Positions 7,547-17,761 of a DNA stretch of 64,000 bases are shown here, piece by piece; position 1 is the stretch's first letter, and the number at the start of each line of letters is the position of its first letter. Made by a program: the position numbers and the translations under genes. Where the stretch lies: the NCBI GenBank assembly GCA_913043255.1, contig CAJWLK010000003.1, positions 124,001 to 188,000 on the forward strand. Direction: 5' to 3'. The notes beneath the pieces are model-generated. The model did not search any database. It was not told the DNA's origin and saw nothing but the letters and a program-made list of their open reading frames with translations. Source of the DNA: an uncultured Gemmatimonadota bacterium (GTDB lineage Bacteria > Gemmatimonadota > Gemmatimonadetes > Palauibacterales > Palauibacteraceae).

Positions 7547-9811
7547 ATGAGAGCTGGCCGAAACTATCAAGTTTACCCGGTGACTGTTCTTGTTTTAATG
7601 GTCTCAGTGCTGGGTGTTGGACGTATGGCTGCACAAGCCGTGACATCGACCACAAATGTTTCCCAAGACTCTGAGCGAAAAGCTTTGGCCTCGCGCATCG
7701 ATGCGCCTCCGGTAATAGATGGGATACTCCGCGAGGGAGTGTGGACTGACGGGGTGGAAATTACTGGCTTTACCCAAAGAGAACCGTTCACGGGAGAGGT
7801 GGCGTCTGAAAGAACCGAGATCAAGGTGCTTTTCGACGATGGAGCCATCTATGTAGGTGTTTGGGCTTTTGACGGGGATGCAAATGCAATTATTCCCGGT
7901 GATAGAATCCGCGATACGGAACTTTCGAATTCTGATGCTGTGGTGCTGGCCTTTGACACCTATGATGATGAGCAAAACGCGTTTGTTTTCGCCACAACAC
8001 CATCCGGCATTGAATACGACGGACAGGTCTCAAATGAAGGGCGAGGGGGAGGCTATTTTCTGGGTGGCGGGTTCGGTGGAGGACGGCAGCAATCTGGTGC
8101 AGGTGGTGGATTTAACAAGAACTGGGATGGTTCGTGGAACGTGGCCACGTCTCGAGATGAATCGGGATGGTATGCGGAATTTCGCATACCGTTCAACACG
8201 CTCCGTTTCGGATCCAATGACACGTGGGGTTTTAATGTTGCGCGTCAGATTCGGCGACGTAATGAAGAATCATTTTGGGCCCCTATTCCGCGCGAATTTA
8301 ACCTCTATCGGCTGAACTACGCAGGAGAACTGGCAGGACTTGAACTTCCCTTTCGGCGCCTTGCTTCTTTGACGCCCTACACCCTGACATCGACTTCGCG
8401 AAATTACGCGGCGGGTGATAATGAGTTTGACGAACAGTTCGAGTTGGGTGGTGAAGCCAAGGTCCAGTTGACCCAAAGCTTGACCCTGGATGCGACATAC
8501 AACACGGATTTTGCCCAAGTTGAGGTTGATGATCAGCAGGTTAATCTTACAAGATTCAGTCTTCTCTTCCCGGAAAAACGGCCTTTTTTCCTCGAGAACG
8601 CAGGGTTTTTTGCAGTCGGCGGTAGTGGGGCGGATTTATTTTTCAGCCGGCGCATTGGCATTGCAAATGGCCAACAAGTTCCTATTCAGGGTGGTGCGCG
8701 GGTATCGGGGCGTGCTGCTGGTTTCAACGTGGGGTTACTCCATATCGGAACGGATGGCCTCGAGGGTACACAAGACCCAAACCGTTACTCCGTAGCACGA
8801 GTGGCCCGGGAACTCCCGAACCGATCGCGGATTGGGGGGGCCTTCATTAGTCGGGACGGCGACGCGACTGGTGACTATAACCGTACCTATGCCGTAGATG
8901 GCCAGCTCGGCTTAGGAGAGGCGTTCACTTTGACGACATGGGGTGCGCGGACCGCTACGCCTGGTTTAACGGGAGAGGACGCTGCGTTCAATGCTACGGC
9001 CGGTTGGAGTTCTCTGAACTGGCGTGGAAACGTACAGTACCAACATTTCGGCGAAAATTTTAATCCCGAAGTCGGTTACTTGAGACGAACTGGTCACGAC
9101 TACTACCAGGTCTTCCTGATGAGGAACCTTCGTCCGGCGAAGGTCTTCCGGGAGATTCGGCCGCACGTCTCATATTTCACGTATCGAAGTGATAAGACGG
9201 GAATAGAGGACGGATTCGAGGAATCGGCACGGCTTCACATCGATACGCACTGGGAATTTCCTGACGGTATGGAGTTACATACCGGAGCCAATTGGATACG
9301 GGAAGGTCTTACGGAACCATTCACATTTTTTGGCACTGACGTCACTGTGCCTGCTGGCACTTATGATGGGTGGGAGTTCGCAACAAGATTCTGGACTGAC
9401 GAGTCAGCCAAGGTCTCGTTCAATGGAGGAGCCAACATCGGCTCTTTCTTTTCTGGATCAAGGCGTAACATCAACGGAACGGTGACTTTGCGTAGTGGAG
9501 CGTCGTTAAGCACGGCTCTCCGACTTGACCATAACGATGTCACCTTGGCGGAAGGTGATCTGGCTACGACACTTGCGGGTGTCAACTTTGGCTACTTCTT
9601 CACGCCGAGGATATATCTGCAATCTCTGGTTCAGTACTCCACGCAGCTCGACAACTGGTCGGCAAACGTGCGGTTCGGTTGGCTCAACACAGCAGGAACT
9701 GGCCTCTTCATCGTGTACAACGATGTGCGGGGAATCCAAGACCTCTCAGGTCCACAAGGTCGATCACTCATCATAAAATTTAGCCGCCAGTTCAACGTAT
9801 TAGGAGGATAG
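7547..9811 (+). CDS. Exported DUF5916/CBM9-like outer-membrane protein
   Basis: A 754-residue protein with a Sec signal (hydrophobic VTVLVLMVSVLGV near residues 12-24, cleavage after AQA). Residues about 45-240 resemble the family-9 carbohydrate-binding fold: PPVIDGILREGVW, the FDTYDDEQNAFVFATTPSG stretch and WYAEFRIPFNTLRF. The rest is rich in alternating aromatic strands and contains QVNLTRFSLLFPEKRPFFLEN, as in DUF5916 proteins, and probably forms an outer-membrane beta-barrel. The ligand is unknown. This family is abundant in Bacteroidota and Gemmatimonadota. GGGAG upstream supports the start. It is divergent from the XRE regulator, which may control it. Confidence 0.85.
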   Translation: MRAGRNYQVYPVTVLVLMVSVLGVGRMAAQAVTSTTNVSQDSERKALASRIDAPPVIDGILREGVWTDGVEITGFTQREPFTGEVASERTEIKVLFDDGAIYVGVWAFDGDANAIIPGDRIRDTELSNSDAVVLAFDTYDDEQNAFVFATTPSGIEYDGQVSNEGRGGGYFLGGGFGGGRQQSGAGGGFNKNWDGSWNVATSRDESGWYAEFRIPFNTLRFGSNDTWGFNVARQIRRRNEESFWAPIPREFNLYRLNYAGELAGLELPFRRLASLTPYTLTSTSRNYAAGDNEFDEQFELGGEAKVQLTQSLTLDATYNTDFAQVEVDDQQVNLTRFSLLFPEKRPFFLENAGFFAVGGSGADLFFSRRIGIANGQQVPIQGGARVSGRAAGFNVGLLHIGTDGLEGTQDPNRYSVARVARELPNRSRIGGAFISRDGDATGDYNRTYAVDGQLGLGEAFTLTTWGARTATPGLTGEDAAFNATAGWSSLNWRGNVQYQHFGENFNPEVGYLRRTGHDYYQVFLMRNLRPAKVFREIRPHVSYFTYRSDKTGIEDGFEESARLHIDTHWEFPDGMELHTGANWIREGLTEPFTFFGTDVTVPAGTYDGWEFATRFWTDESAKVSFNGGANIGSFFSGSRRNINGTVTLRSGASLSTALRLDHNDVTLAEGDLATTLAGVNFGYFFTPRIYLQSLVQYSTQLDNWSANVRFGWLNTAGTGLFIVYNDVRGIQDLSGPQGRSLIIKFSRQFNVLGG

Positions 9812-9867
9812 TTGCCTCGTCGGCCGACAGCCTTAGACGTTCCATTATAGCGCGATGAAGTGATGTG

Positions 9868-10299
9868 ATGAACGATTCGTTAGTTAATCGAATCCGACCT
9901 AAGCTTCTGTTCGTGTGTGTCGAAAATTCCTGTCGCAGTCAAATGGCTGAGGCATTTGCTCGAATCCACCGAACTGACTTGCTAGAGGTCTTTAGCGCGG
10001 GTTCGCAACCATCTGGAGATGTGCACCCGCATGCCATTCACCTGATGGCAGAAATTGGCTATGACTTAACTGTGCATCGTTCACAAGGTTTAGATGAAAT
10101 ACCCTCGACCATTTTTGATGTCGTTGTTACGATGGGTTGTGGCGATGCGTGTCCCAATATTCAGACACACCATCGATTGGATTGGAATATCCGAGACCCT
10201 AAAGACCTTCCTTTACATGAGTCCCGTAAGATCCGAGATGATCTTGGCAACCGAGTAGTCGATATTCTGGATCAAATTGTGTTAACTGGTGGATCATAA
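9868..10299 (+). CDS. arsC: Arsenate reductase, low-molecular-weight phosphatase fold
   Basis: A cytoplasmic protein of about 143 residues with the phosphatase P-loop C17-VENSC-R23 (CX5R), including the second cysteine at 22, and the later MGCGDACPN segment carrying resolving cysteines. NIRDPKDLP supplies the catalytic aspartate. Such proteins reduce arsenate to arsenite using thioredoxin or a low-molecular-weight thiol. GTG at 9865 is an alternative start three bases upstream of the ATG at 9868. Only two bases separate its stop from mobA, so the two are co-transcribed. No arsenite pump or ArsR is nearby, so a general LMW phosphatase role is possible. Confidence 0.85.
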   Translation: MNDSLVNRIRPKLLFVCVENSCRSQMAEAFARIHRTDLLEVFSAGSQPSGDVHPHAIHLMAEIGYDLTVHRSQGLDEIPSTIFDVVVTMGCGDACPNIQTHHRLDWNIRDPKDLPLHESRKIRDDLGNRVVDILDQIVLTGGS

Positions 10300-10301
10300 C
10301 C

Positions 10302-10988
10302 GTGAATTTGTCAGATAGATCTTTGATCATTCTTGCCGGTGGTCGATCTAGTCGGCTAGGGCAGGACAAGGTTTTTCTGGAGATCGCAGGAAGCCCACCG
10401 ATCCTCCGCATTCTGGACGCTACGCCCAATCTCGATGTCGTTATTTCTGTGCGCGAAGTCGCTCCGTTTCAAACGATACTTGAAGCGAATGCGTGGAAGT
10501 TCGTTCCGGATGAAAGCGATTTCGTTGTGACGGTCACTCGTGAGGATCGTACAGCCCAGATTGTACCAGATCCGGAGCCCAACCTAGGTCCCGTCGCGGG
10601 TCTTGCTTCCGCGTTAAAATACACTGAGGGTCAAACCGTGCTTGTCATGGCTGGAGATTTACCATTTGTAACTTCAACGTTTTGCGAACGGATTTTTGAG
10701 ATATTAGAAGCGAATTCTGATCTGGACGCTGTGGTACCCATGGCCGGTGGTCGCGAACAACCATTATGTGCCGCTTATCGCAATAACGTTCGTAAACAAG
10801 TTGAAGCTTTGCTGGAGGCATCTCTTCATGGTGAGGAGCCCCTGTCGATGATGCGCCTCCTCTCGAGAATAAAATTTCGGCGCGTAGAAGCGGACGTGTT
10901 TGCAGATGTGGATGACCTTGAGATCATCACCCGTGGGATTGATACGGCCAAAGATGTCTTGTGGGCTGAAGAAATTGGGCGTTCTTAA
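10302..10988 (+). CDS. mobA: Molybdenum cofactor guanylyltransferase
   Basis: The 228-residue protein starts with GTG and carries the nucleotidyltransferase signature LAGGRSSRLGQDKVFLEI near residues 11-28, and VMAGDLPFVTS, whose aspartate binds the metal. MobA attaches GMP to molybdopterin to make the bis-MGD form of the cofactor. Part of the Moco pathway is therefore here; moaA is about 5 kb away, and a molybdenum hydroxylase is at 32.6-35.4 kb. That enzyme class uses MPT or MCD rather than MGD, so the MobA client lies elsewhere, or the protein is a MocA-like variant. It directly follows arsC. Confidence 0.88.
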   Translation: MNLSDRSLIILAGGRSSRLGQDKVFLEIAGSPPILRILDATPNLDVVISVREVAPFQTILEANAWKFVPDESDFVVTVTREDRTAQIVPDPEPNLGPVAGLASALKYTEGQTVLVMAGDLPFVTSTFCERIFEILEANSDLDAVVPMAGGREQPLCAAYRNNVRKQVEALLEASLHGEEPLSMMRLLSRIKFRRVEADVFADVDDLEIITRGIDTAKDVLWAEEIGRS

Positions 10989-10998
10989 CTTAGATTTT

Positions 10999-11778
10999 CT
11001 AATGTGTTGAGATGGCACCACCATCTAAAACAATGGTTTGGCCGTTGATCGATCGTGCCTCATCTGTACATAGAAAAGCAATAGAAGCTGCCACCTCTTC
11101 TGACGTAATAAGTCGATGTTGCGGGGAAGTCGCGAGGATTGCATTGAGGGCTTCCTCTTCGTTCATCCCGGTCTTATCTGTAATGTTAGCGATGGTGGCG
11201 TCTGTCATGGGAGTGTCTACGTAGCCGGGACAGACGGCGTTGACTGTTACCCCCGCTGAGGCGACTTCTGCCGCTGCCGACCGAGTGAGCCCGATCTGAG
11301 CATGCTTGGAAGCTGCGTACCCTGAGATGTAAGCAGCTCCTCGAAGTCCAGCGATCGAGGCGACGTTAACGACACGGCCCCAGCCGTGCTCCACCATCTG
11401 GGGGAGTGTAGCCCTCATACAAAGGAAACTTCCGGTTGTGTTTACAGCCCACATCTGGGTCCATGTTGACAGTGACATCTTTACTAAAGGGGCTGCGGTT
11501 GCGATGCCCGCATTATTGACCAAGATGTCGATTCGTCCCAGCCGTTCAATCGATTGATTAATCAGCGACTCAATACTTTCGGGGTCCGTGACGTCACAGC
11601 AAATGGCCCAGGCCTCTCCCCCATTTCCCCGAAGTGCTTCGGCGACACTGTCTATTTCGGCTGAGGTCCGTGCCGCGACCACAACTCGGGTTCCTTGGTT
11701 TGATAGCGCCTCTGCCGTAGCAGCCCCAATACCACGCCCTCCACCGGTTACAACTGCTCCCCGACCTTGGACGGTCAT
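10999..11778 (-). CDS. Short-chain dehydrogenase/reductase
   Basis: A 259-residue classical SDR with the NAD(P)-binding TGGGRGIGAA near residues 11-20, NNAG near 88-91, a catalytic serine in VASIAGLRGA and the catalytic YAASK pair. The C-terminal INGQTIVLDGG motif is common in FabG and 3-hydroxyacyl-type members. The substrate cannot be named from sequence. Its ATG overlaps the stop of the upstream FMN oxidase gene as ATGA, so the pair is translationally coupled and probably acts on related hydroxy or keto acids. Confidence 0.88.
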   Translation of the reverse strand: MTVQGRGAVVTGGGRGIGAATAEALSNQGTRVVVAARTSAEIDSVAEALRGNGGEAWAICCDVTDPESIESLINQSIERLGRIDILVNNAGIATAAPLVKMSLSTWTQMWAVNTTGSFLCMRATLPQMVEHGWGRVVNVASIAGLRGAAYISGYAASKHAQIGLTRSAAAEVASAGVTVNAVCPGYVDTPMTDATIANITDKTGMNEEEALNAILATSPQHRLITSEEVAASIAFLCTDEARSINGQTIVLDGGAISTH

Positions 11779-13046
11779 TCTTCGACCTCTGGCTCGATTG
11801 GCTCAACACCAATGGAATGCGTCCCGATATCAGCCAACGTTGGTGTTCCGACTGCCCTCATAGTGATTGCAAGTTCCTCTATCAGGAGTTCCAGTACGCG
11901 TTCCACACCTTCTTGTCCAAACGCCCCAAGTCCCCATAGGTAGGGCCGTCCTATAGCCACGGTAGTTGCCCCTCTCCCAATAGCCTTGAAGATATCCGTT
12001 CCACGCCGAAATCCCCCGTCAACGATGATGGGCATCCGTCCAGAGATGGCGTCAGCGATTTCCGGTAGAGCGTCAACAGTAGCTCGTCCGCTCCCCTCAG
12101 CACGTCCCCCATGATTTGATACCCAGATTGCATCAATGCCGTGTTCTATAGCGAGTTCTGCATCTTCACGGGTGACGAGTCCCTTAACAATAATCTTTTG
12201 GTCAGTAATATCACGAAGGCGGTGGATGTATTCCCAAGTCATGCCTGCGCCACCGCTGTCGCCAATATCGCGTGGACCGCTTGGTAGCCCACGCATCATG
12301 GGTTTCACGGGGTCGGCTCGACCACCACTCCGATGACAAATGTCACAGTTTCGATCGTCGCTTCGCCGGTAGCGTTCCAATGTGAGACGATTACTACCTC
12401 CGTTCAGGTCTACCGTTAGAACGATGACGGGGCAGCCCGCTTCACGAGTCCGGTTTACCATTGCTACGGTCCCGTCCCAGTTTTCACGAGGATATAGCTG
12501 ATACCAAACAGGCTCACCTCTTGCTTCGTTGACTTCCTCAACGGATGTAGAGGTTACGGTCGACAAGGTTTGGAGGTGATTCTTAGTTGCAGCAGCACGT
12601 GCGGTCGCCAATTCACCATCGGGATGGAAGGCTTTTTGATATCCAGCCGGAGCGATCATCAGCGGCGTTGGCCATTCTCGACCGAATAAATTGACTTTCA
12701 TATCAAGGGTTGAAACATCGATCAATCGGCGGGCCCTGATGTATATCCGTTCGAGGGCGGCCCGATTGTTAGCTTGTGTACTTTCGCCGTCAACGCCCGT
12801 CTTTATGTAACCCCAGTGTGCTGTGGGCAGAGTTTGCTCAGCAACCTTTTCAAAATCAAAGACATCGAGTGCTTCTTGAGATGAAGTTACAAGAGAGTTG
12901 AGGGGACGCGTTGGAGCTTCTTGGGCAATTGCTCCCGCGACTTTTCCAAAACCGAATCCGCCTAGTGTGGTTAGGAACGGGGTAGCGGTTAACCAGCGAA
13001 GGAATTCTCTGCGTTGTAGATCTTGCATTTCGCGAGCACGCGCCAT
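11775..13046 (-). CDS. FMN-dependent alpha-hydroxy-acid oxidase, exported
   Basis: A 423-residue member of the glycolate oxidase/lactate oxidase/L-lactate dehydrogenase family. An N-terminal RREFLRWLTATPFLTTLGG suggests a twin-arginine signal, unusual for this mainly cytoplasmic family. FMN-barrel motifs are clear: PLMIAPAGYQKAFH, VKGLVTREDAELA, the active-site WVSNHGGR and IIVDGGFRRGTDIFKA. It would oxidise a 2-hydroxy acid to the 2-oxo acid. GGAGAG before the ATG supports the start. It is transcribed ahead of the coupled SDR and divergently from the PQQ dehydrogenase. Confidence 0.88.
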   Translation of the reverse strand: MARAREMQDLQRREFLRWLTATPFLTTLGGFGFGKVAGAIAQEAPTRPLNSLVTSSQEALDVFDFEKVAEQTLPTAHWGYIKTGVDGESTQANNRAALERIYIRARRLIDVSTLDMKVNLFGREWPTPLMIAPAGYQKAFHPDGELATARAAATKNHLQTLSTVTSTSVEEVNEARGEPVWYQLYPRENWDGTVAMVNRTREAGCPVIVLTVDLNGGSNRLTLERYRRSDDRNCDICHRSGGRADPVKPMMRGLPSGPRDIGDSGGAGMTWEYIHRLRDITDQKIIVKGLVTREDAELAIEHGIDAIWVSNHGGRAEGSGRATVDALPEIADAISGRMPIIVDGGFRRGTDIFKAIGRGATTVAIGRPYLWGLGAFGQEGVERVLELLIEELAITMRAVGTPTLADIGTHSIGVEPIEPEVEE

Positions 13047-13255
13047 GCCACTCTCCTAGCAAAGGAAATCTCCAGCCAGGGTGCGTACTAACTAGGCCTG
13101 CGTCAACGAGGTAAGCCTGGGCCCAGTATGGATGAATAGTCGGTCGAGGTCTCGCCCATGTGTATTCCGGCACCTTACCATTGTGTACTAGATGACCACT
13201 TTATCTTAAAGAGTGATGGTCAATCGATAGGTTCGAACTGGTAAGGAATACTATC

Positions 13256-15346
13256 ATGACAGACAACCGATGCTCTCAGTTCCAGCGATCTTTTTCTTCC
13301 GCATTGTGCGTGTCAGTTCTGGGAGCTTTGGTTTCCATACCGATTCCGGTTATGGCACAGGGGCCAGGTACGGAAAATGCTCAATGGACGTTTCTAGGTG
13401 GAGACGCGTGGCATACACGGTACACACCGGCAACCCAAATTAATGCATTGAATTTTGAAGATATTGAAGTGGCGTGGCAGTGGAATGCATCCAGTTTTGG
13501 TCCAAGCACCTCACGTGCTACCCCGTCTTACGTGGGCGGTAAATTAATCACAGTCAGTGGAGACCGTCGGCATGTCGTCGCGTTGGACCCAGCGACGGGA
13601 GAACTTCTATGGAGCTTCACCGAGCCCAATACTCCTCGGTACGAGTATTCAATGAGAAAAGGCTATGGAAAAGGGGTCGCGTACGGTGAAATTGATGGGC
13701 GCGGAGTCGTTTACATTGTAACCCCAGGGTTTTTCCTCCATGCACTCGACGCAGAGACTGGGTTGCCTCTCGAAGATTGGGGAGAAGCTGTGCCGATTGA
13801 TGGCTTTCCAGCCTCGGGGAGTGTGGATCTCGTGGCCGATCTGATTGAAGGTTGGGGGCCGTGGGAGAACCTAAATCAGACCTACGATCCTTATGTGGGA
13901 ATGCCGCTAGAGATCGGCTATATCACTAATTCGTCACCGCCGATCGTAGTCAACGATGTGGTGATCGTGGGAAACTCTGCCCAACAAGGTTACAATCAGA
14001 CACGGCAAGAGATGGTTCCAGGTGACATCTTGGCTTACGATGCCCGAACGGGAAAGCAAAAGTGGAAATTCCACGTCATTCCCCGTCCAGGCGAGTTCGG
14101 GCACGAAACTTGGGAAAACGATGCCTGGGAGTGGACGGGAGATGTTTCGTCCTGGGCTCCGATGTCTGCCGATCCGGAGTTGGGAATTGTCTATATTCCC
14201 ACAAACGGTGCAACAATTGACTACTACGGTGGTTTTCACCCAGGAGACAACCTCTTCAGTACGACACTTCTTGCTCTAGATGTCGAAACTGGTGAACGAG
14301 TATGGCATTTTCAGATGGTCCACCATGACATTTGGAACTACGACACGCCCACAGCTCCGGTGCTGATGGACGTGACGGTTGATGGTGAAGAGGTGAAAGG
14401 TGTATTTCAGGCTACGAAGCAGTCTTTTCTCTACGCGCTTAACCGAGAGACAGGTGAGCCGATCTGGCCGATCGAAGAACGGCCCGTGCCACAGTCGAAT
14501 GTTCCGGGGGAGAAGCTTTCGCCTACACAACCGTTCCCAACCCGACCGGCACCGCATGATCTGCAAGGACGCACTGAAAAAGATCTCATAGACTACACAC
14601 CTGAAATTCGACAGCAAGCACTGGAATATGCGCGCAAGAATGACCTCTTCGCGCCCCTCTTCAATCCGCCGACACACGTTGGCAACGCGGAGGGAGCAGG
14701 ACCCGCGCTAATTTGTCCGGGTGGTGGAGGTGGCGTGAATATCACAGGTCCCCCCGTGGCAGACCCGCTGGAGGGGATCATCTTTATCACTTCGACTAGT
14801 GGTTGCTCACCTGTGATGGTTGCGCCTGGTGTCGAGTCTCCGTTAGACGGACCCGAACAGACGGGAACGACGCATTCCGACTGGTCTCGTGGTATCGGTG
14901 TTGGTGAACGAGGGCGTGCTGACTTGGCGACAATTGATGGTCTTTCAATCTGGAAAGGGCCTGTCGGGAGAATCACTGCCATCGACCTGAATACGGGTGA
15001 TCACATCTGGGCCACCCCCCACGGCGATGCTCCGGATGAGGAGCAAGATTTTATCCGAAACCATCCATTACTTCAGGGTGTCGAGGGAGTCCCAATTAAC
15101 CCTGGTCGAAGGGGGCACGCAGCGATGGTTGTAACCCCTACGTTGCTCTTGGCCTCAGGCCAGACTAGTGACGGGACCCCTCATCTGTTCGCAATCGACA
15201 AGCGCACCGGCAAACGTGTTGGAGCGATTGAACTCCCGGGAAGCACACGGTATGGCATGTCGAGTTGGGTGCATGAAGGGAGACAGTTTGTGATTATCCA
15301 ACTCGAAGACGGTTTGGCAGCGATAGCAGCTCCGCTTACGTCTTAG
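13256..15346 (+). CDS. PQQ-dependent dehydrogenase (quinoprotein), periplasmic
   Basis: A 696-residue protein with a Sec signal ending near PVMAQG. It contains the repeated tryptophan-docking motifs of eight-bladed quinoproteins, for example [48 protein letters not shown] and [12 protein letters not shown]. The family oxidises alcohols, aldoses or similar compounds in the periplasm with pyrroloquinoline quinone and passes electrons to a c-type cytochrome or quinone. No fused cytochrome c domain or membrane anchor is seen. The substrate is not identifiable. No PQQ biosynthesis genes are in the window. It is divergent from the FMN oxidase. Confidence 0.88.
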   Translation: MTDNRCSQFQRSFSSALCVSVLGALVSIPIPVMAQGPGTENAQWTFLGGDAWHTRYTPATQINALNFEDIEVAWQWNASSFGPSTSRATPSYVGGKLITVSGDRRHVVALDPATGELLWSFTEPNTPRYEYSMRKGYGKGVAYGEIDGRGVVYIVTPGFFLHALDAETGLPLEDWGEAVPIDGFPASGSVDLVADLIEGWGPWENLNQTYDPYVGMPLEIGYITNSSPPIVVNDVVIVGNSAQQGYNQTRQEMVPGDILAYDARTGKQKWKFHVIPRPGEFGHETWENDAWEWTGDVSSWAPMSADPELGIVYIPTNGATIDYYGGFHPGDNLFSTTLLALDVETGERVWHFQMVHHDIWNYDTPTAPVLMDVTVDGEEVKGVFQATKQSFLYALNRETGEPIWPIEERPVPQSNVPGEKLSPTQPFPTRPAPHDLQGRTEKDLIDYTPEIRQQALEYARKNDLFAPLFNPPTHVGNAEGAGPALICPGGGGGVNITGPPVADPLEGIIFITSTSGCSPVMVAPGVESPLDGPEQTGTTHSDWSRGIGVGERGRADLATIDGLSIWKGPVGRITAIDLNTGDHIWATPHGDAPDEEQDFIRNHPLLQGVEGVPINPGRRGHAAMVVTPTLLLASGQTSDGTPHLFAIDKRTGKRVGAIELPGSTRYGMSSWVHEGRQFVIIQLEDGLAAIAAPLTS

Positions 15347-15427
15347 TTAGCGGTCGCTTTCTACTGAGGTTGATAGGTAGCCTTGGGTCACAGGGCGTTT
15401 TCCCTTTGGCTTGAGGTTTACTTTAGG

Positions 15428-16468
15428 TCAGCCACCAATGTGGGACATCTCAACCTTATGCCCCGGAGTGGTTTCGGCGGTGCGGATCTCTGAATATCGA
15501 TCTCTTCGGGCTGCCCAGATATTACGAAGGAGATCAGCGATTTCTTCGTCCGCGCGATTTTCGCGAAGAAGTTCACGGAGGTTATGGCCCGCTGTGGCGA
15601 ACAGGCAGGTATAGAGAACTCCTTCTGCTGAGAGTCGGGCTCGCGTACAGTCTCCACAGAATGGCTGAGTAACCGAGGAGATCATGCCGATCTCTCCCTG
15701 CCCATCAATATATCGATACCGTTTTGCGACCTCGCCACGATAGCTCGCTTCAACTGGTTCAATGGGTAACTCTTGATGAATCTTTGAGATGATTTCTGCG
15801 GCGGGAACGACATCATCCAGTTTCCAACCATTGGTTGTTCCAACATCCATGAATTCTATAAAGCGAAGGATGCAATCCGTGCCTCGGAAGAAACGAGCCA
15901 TCTCAATCACGGCATCTTCATTTAACCCTCGTCTCACAACCATGTTGATTTTGATTGGATACAGACCAGCCTCTTTTGCGGCTTCAATACCCTCCAGAAC
16001 TCGTTCGACGGGAAAGTCAACATCGTTCATGAGCTTAAATACGGTGTCATCTAAAGAGTCGAGGCTCACCGTAACTCGTTGTAGGCCTGCGTCCCTAAGG
16101 GTTTGTGCTTTCTTGGCTAACAGTGCCCCGTTTGTGGTAAGCGTTAAATCCTGCACGCCATCAAGTTTTGTGAGCATATGGATCAACTGCTCTAAGTCCC
16201 TGCGAAGCAGTGGTTCTCCGCCAGTAATTCGAATTTTTTCCACGCCGTGGGCAGTGAATATTTTTGCAAGGCGAGTGATTTCTTCGAATGTGAGGAGGAG
16301 GTCTCGGGGAAGGAACTGATATCCTCGTCCGAACACCTCTTTAGGCATGCAGTATGTGCATCGGAAATTACATCGATCAGTCACTGACACTCTAAGGTCG
16401 CGCAGCGGACGATCCAGCGCGTCGGTTACGTCTCCATAGTCTGTTTTATACACGCGGCCTCGCTTCAC
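15428..16468 (-). CDS. moaA: GTP 3',8-cyclase (molybdenum cofactor biosynthesis)
   Basis: A 346-residue radical-SAM protein with the N-terminal C33-X3-C37-X2-C40 cluster motif (CNFRCTYC), the [11 protein letters not shown] segment and the C-terminal 4Fe-4S ligands in [13 protein letters not shown] with a later cysteine in YTCLF. It ends in Gly-Gly, the conserved MoaA tail needed for catalysis. It converts GTP to 3',8-cyclo-dihydro-GTP, the first step of Moco synthesis. The GTG start at 16468 is backed by GGGAG. It is 39 bases downstream of the bacilliredoxin-NfuA fusion on the same strand, which could supply or repair its clusters. Confidence 0.95.
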   Translation of the reverse strand: MKRGRVYKTDYGDVTDALDRPLRDLRVSVTDRCNFRCTYCMPKEVFGRGYQFLPRDLLLTFEEITRLAKIFTAHGVEKIRITGGEPLLRRDLEQLIHMLTKLDGVQDLTLTTNGALLAKKAQTLRDAGLQRVTVSLDSLDDTVFKLMNDVDFPVERVLEGIEAAKEAGLYPIKINMVVRRGLNEDAVIEMARFFRGTDCILRFIEFMDVGTTNGWKLDDVVPAAEIISKIHQELPIEPVEASYRGEVAKRYRYIDGQGEIGMISSVTQPFCGDCTRARLSAEGVLYTCLFATAGHNLRELLRENRADEEIADLLRNIWAARRDRYSEIRTAETTPGHKVEMSHIGG

Positions 16469-16507
16469 CGGCTCCCGTTCGGGGTTTGGCCGGGCCCTCC
16501 TTTAAGC

Positions 16508-17563
16508 TCACTCGTCGGAAGAAAAATATGGGTCTGTTCCGGCGGAGTGATCGGTAACATCCTGAATGTCAACAATCTCCGGAATGGCTTCAAAGAGTGC
16601 TTGTCGAATCCCTTGAGTCAGAGTTACAGAGGCCATGCCACAACCTTGGCAGCCTCCCCCCATTTGCAAGTACACAACGTTGTCTCGAACGTCGACCAGG
16701 CTGACAGTTCCTCCATGTGTTGCTACGCCAGGATTTATACGCTCATCGAGGACACGTTGTACTCGCTCCACAAGCGGTCCTGCGAGTGGTTGTGAACCGA
16801 TCGGTTTGATATTGGGATTGTCGAATTGAAATCCACTTCCTTCGAGATTTTCTACCCAGGCAACCGTTGTTCCGAAGAGTATTTTTGCACTTTCAGGGTC
16901 AACAACTACGTCGAACCCATCCGTGTGGAATGTCTCGTCGTCGAGCTTCTTTTCGGTCTCTTCAATTAATGACATCTCATATTCAGGAGACACCGGACTG
17001 GGATTGGGAATGGCGACACGTACTGAAAGCTCAGCTCCTTCATCCTCGGCGATGAAGCTCCGAATTCGATCTGCAGCTGCATCTGTGAATGCGATCATCG
17101 GAGCATTCCCATTTTCAAGTGTCGGTTCTGTCTCTACCTGCTCATCGCCACAGAATTGGTCAAAAGCTTGGCTTAAATCTTGCGCGATCTGCTCGGCAGC
17201 TCGTCCCTCGATCTGATGTCGTTCAAGCATGAAGACGAGTTCGCCGTCTTTTTGTAGGGCGATTGAGGGTGATGAAGGGTTGACGCCTACGAAGTACGTG
17301 CGAGCTTGTTCCGTTGCTTCAAGGTCCTGTCCGGCGAAAACAGTTACAACCTGCTCAGGACAGATGTCATTCTGCATCGCAAGGGCCACTGCAGGTCGTG
17401 CATTCGCAGCAGCACATCCGCAAACGGAATTGACGACGACCATTGTCGAACCCGTTGGTTTTCCGAGGGCAGTATCGACTTCTTCGGCTGTACGGAGCTC
17501 TTGCACGCCCAGGCGTGTGAGTTCTTCTCGCATAGGTTGTACGAGTATCGGATCGTATGGCAT
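16508..17563 (-). CDS. Bacilliredoxin (BrxA/BrxB) fused to NfuA-like iron-sulfur carrier
   Basis: A 351-residue protein with three parts. Residues 1-140 match BrxA/BrxB bacilliredoxins, including VVVNSVCGCAAANARP with the CGC active site at 48-50. Residues about 155-255 resemble an A-type (HesB/IscA-like) domain lacking all its cysteines, as in NfuA. Residues about 260-340 are a NifU C-terminal domain with GGGCQGCGMA (C305 and C308) for a bridging 4Fe-4S cluster. Bacilliredoxins remove bacillithiol from protein cysteines; NfuA delivers clusters under stress. I chose ATG 17563, which fits BrxB N-termini, over 17596. It lies just upstream of moaA. The fusion is unusual in my experience. Confidence 0.85.
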   Translation of the reverse strand: MPYDPILVQPMREELTRLGVQELRTAEEVDTALGKPTGSTMVVVNSVCGCAAANARPAVALAMQNDICPEQVVTVFAGQDLEATEQARTYFVGVNPSSPSIALQKDGELVFMLERHQIEGRAAEQIAQDLSQAFDQFCGDEQVETEPTLENGNAPMIAFTDAAADRIRSFIAEDEGAELSVRVAIPNPSPVSPEYEMSLIEETEKKLDDETFHTDGFDVVVDPESAKILFGTTVAWVENLEGSGFQFDNPNIKPIGSQPLAGPLVERVQRVLDERINPGVATHGGTVSLVDVRDNVVYLQMGGGCQGCGMASVTLTQGIRQALFEAIPEIVDIQDVTDHSAGTDPYFSSDE

Positions 17564-17761
17564 CGGGTATCGCTTGGGTGGGGTTGGGATAAACAAATAC
17601 GAAATTTGAGTCTAAAACTATCCTACCATTGCCTAAGATCAAATTGGTGGCGACGCTGTGACCCATTGGCGGGCTAAATTGCAGTCTGCCTACTTTGGGG
17701 GTGGGTGTCGCCAGTTTTGCACATATCATGTTTTTTTAGACACGAAAATTTGGAGAAAACC

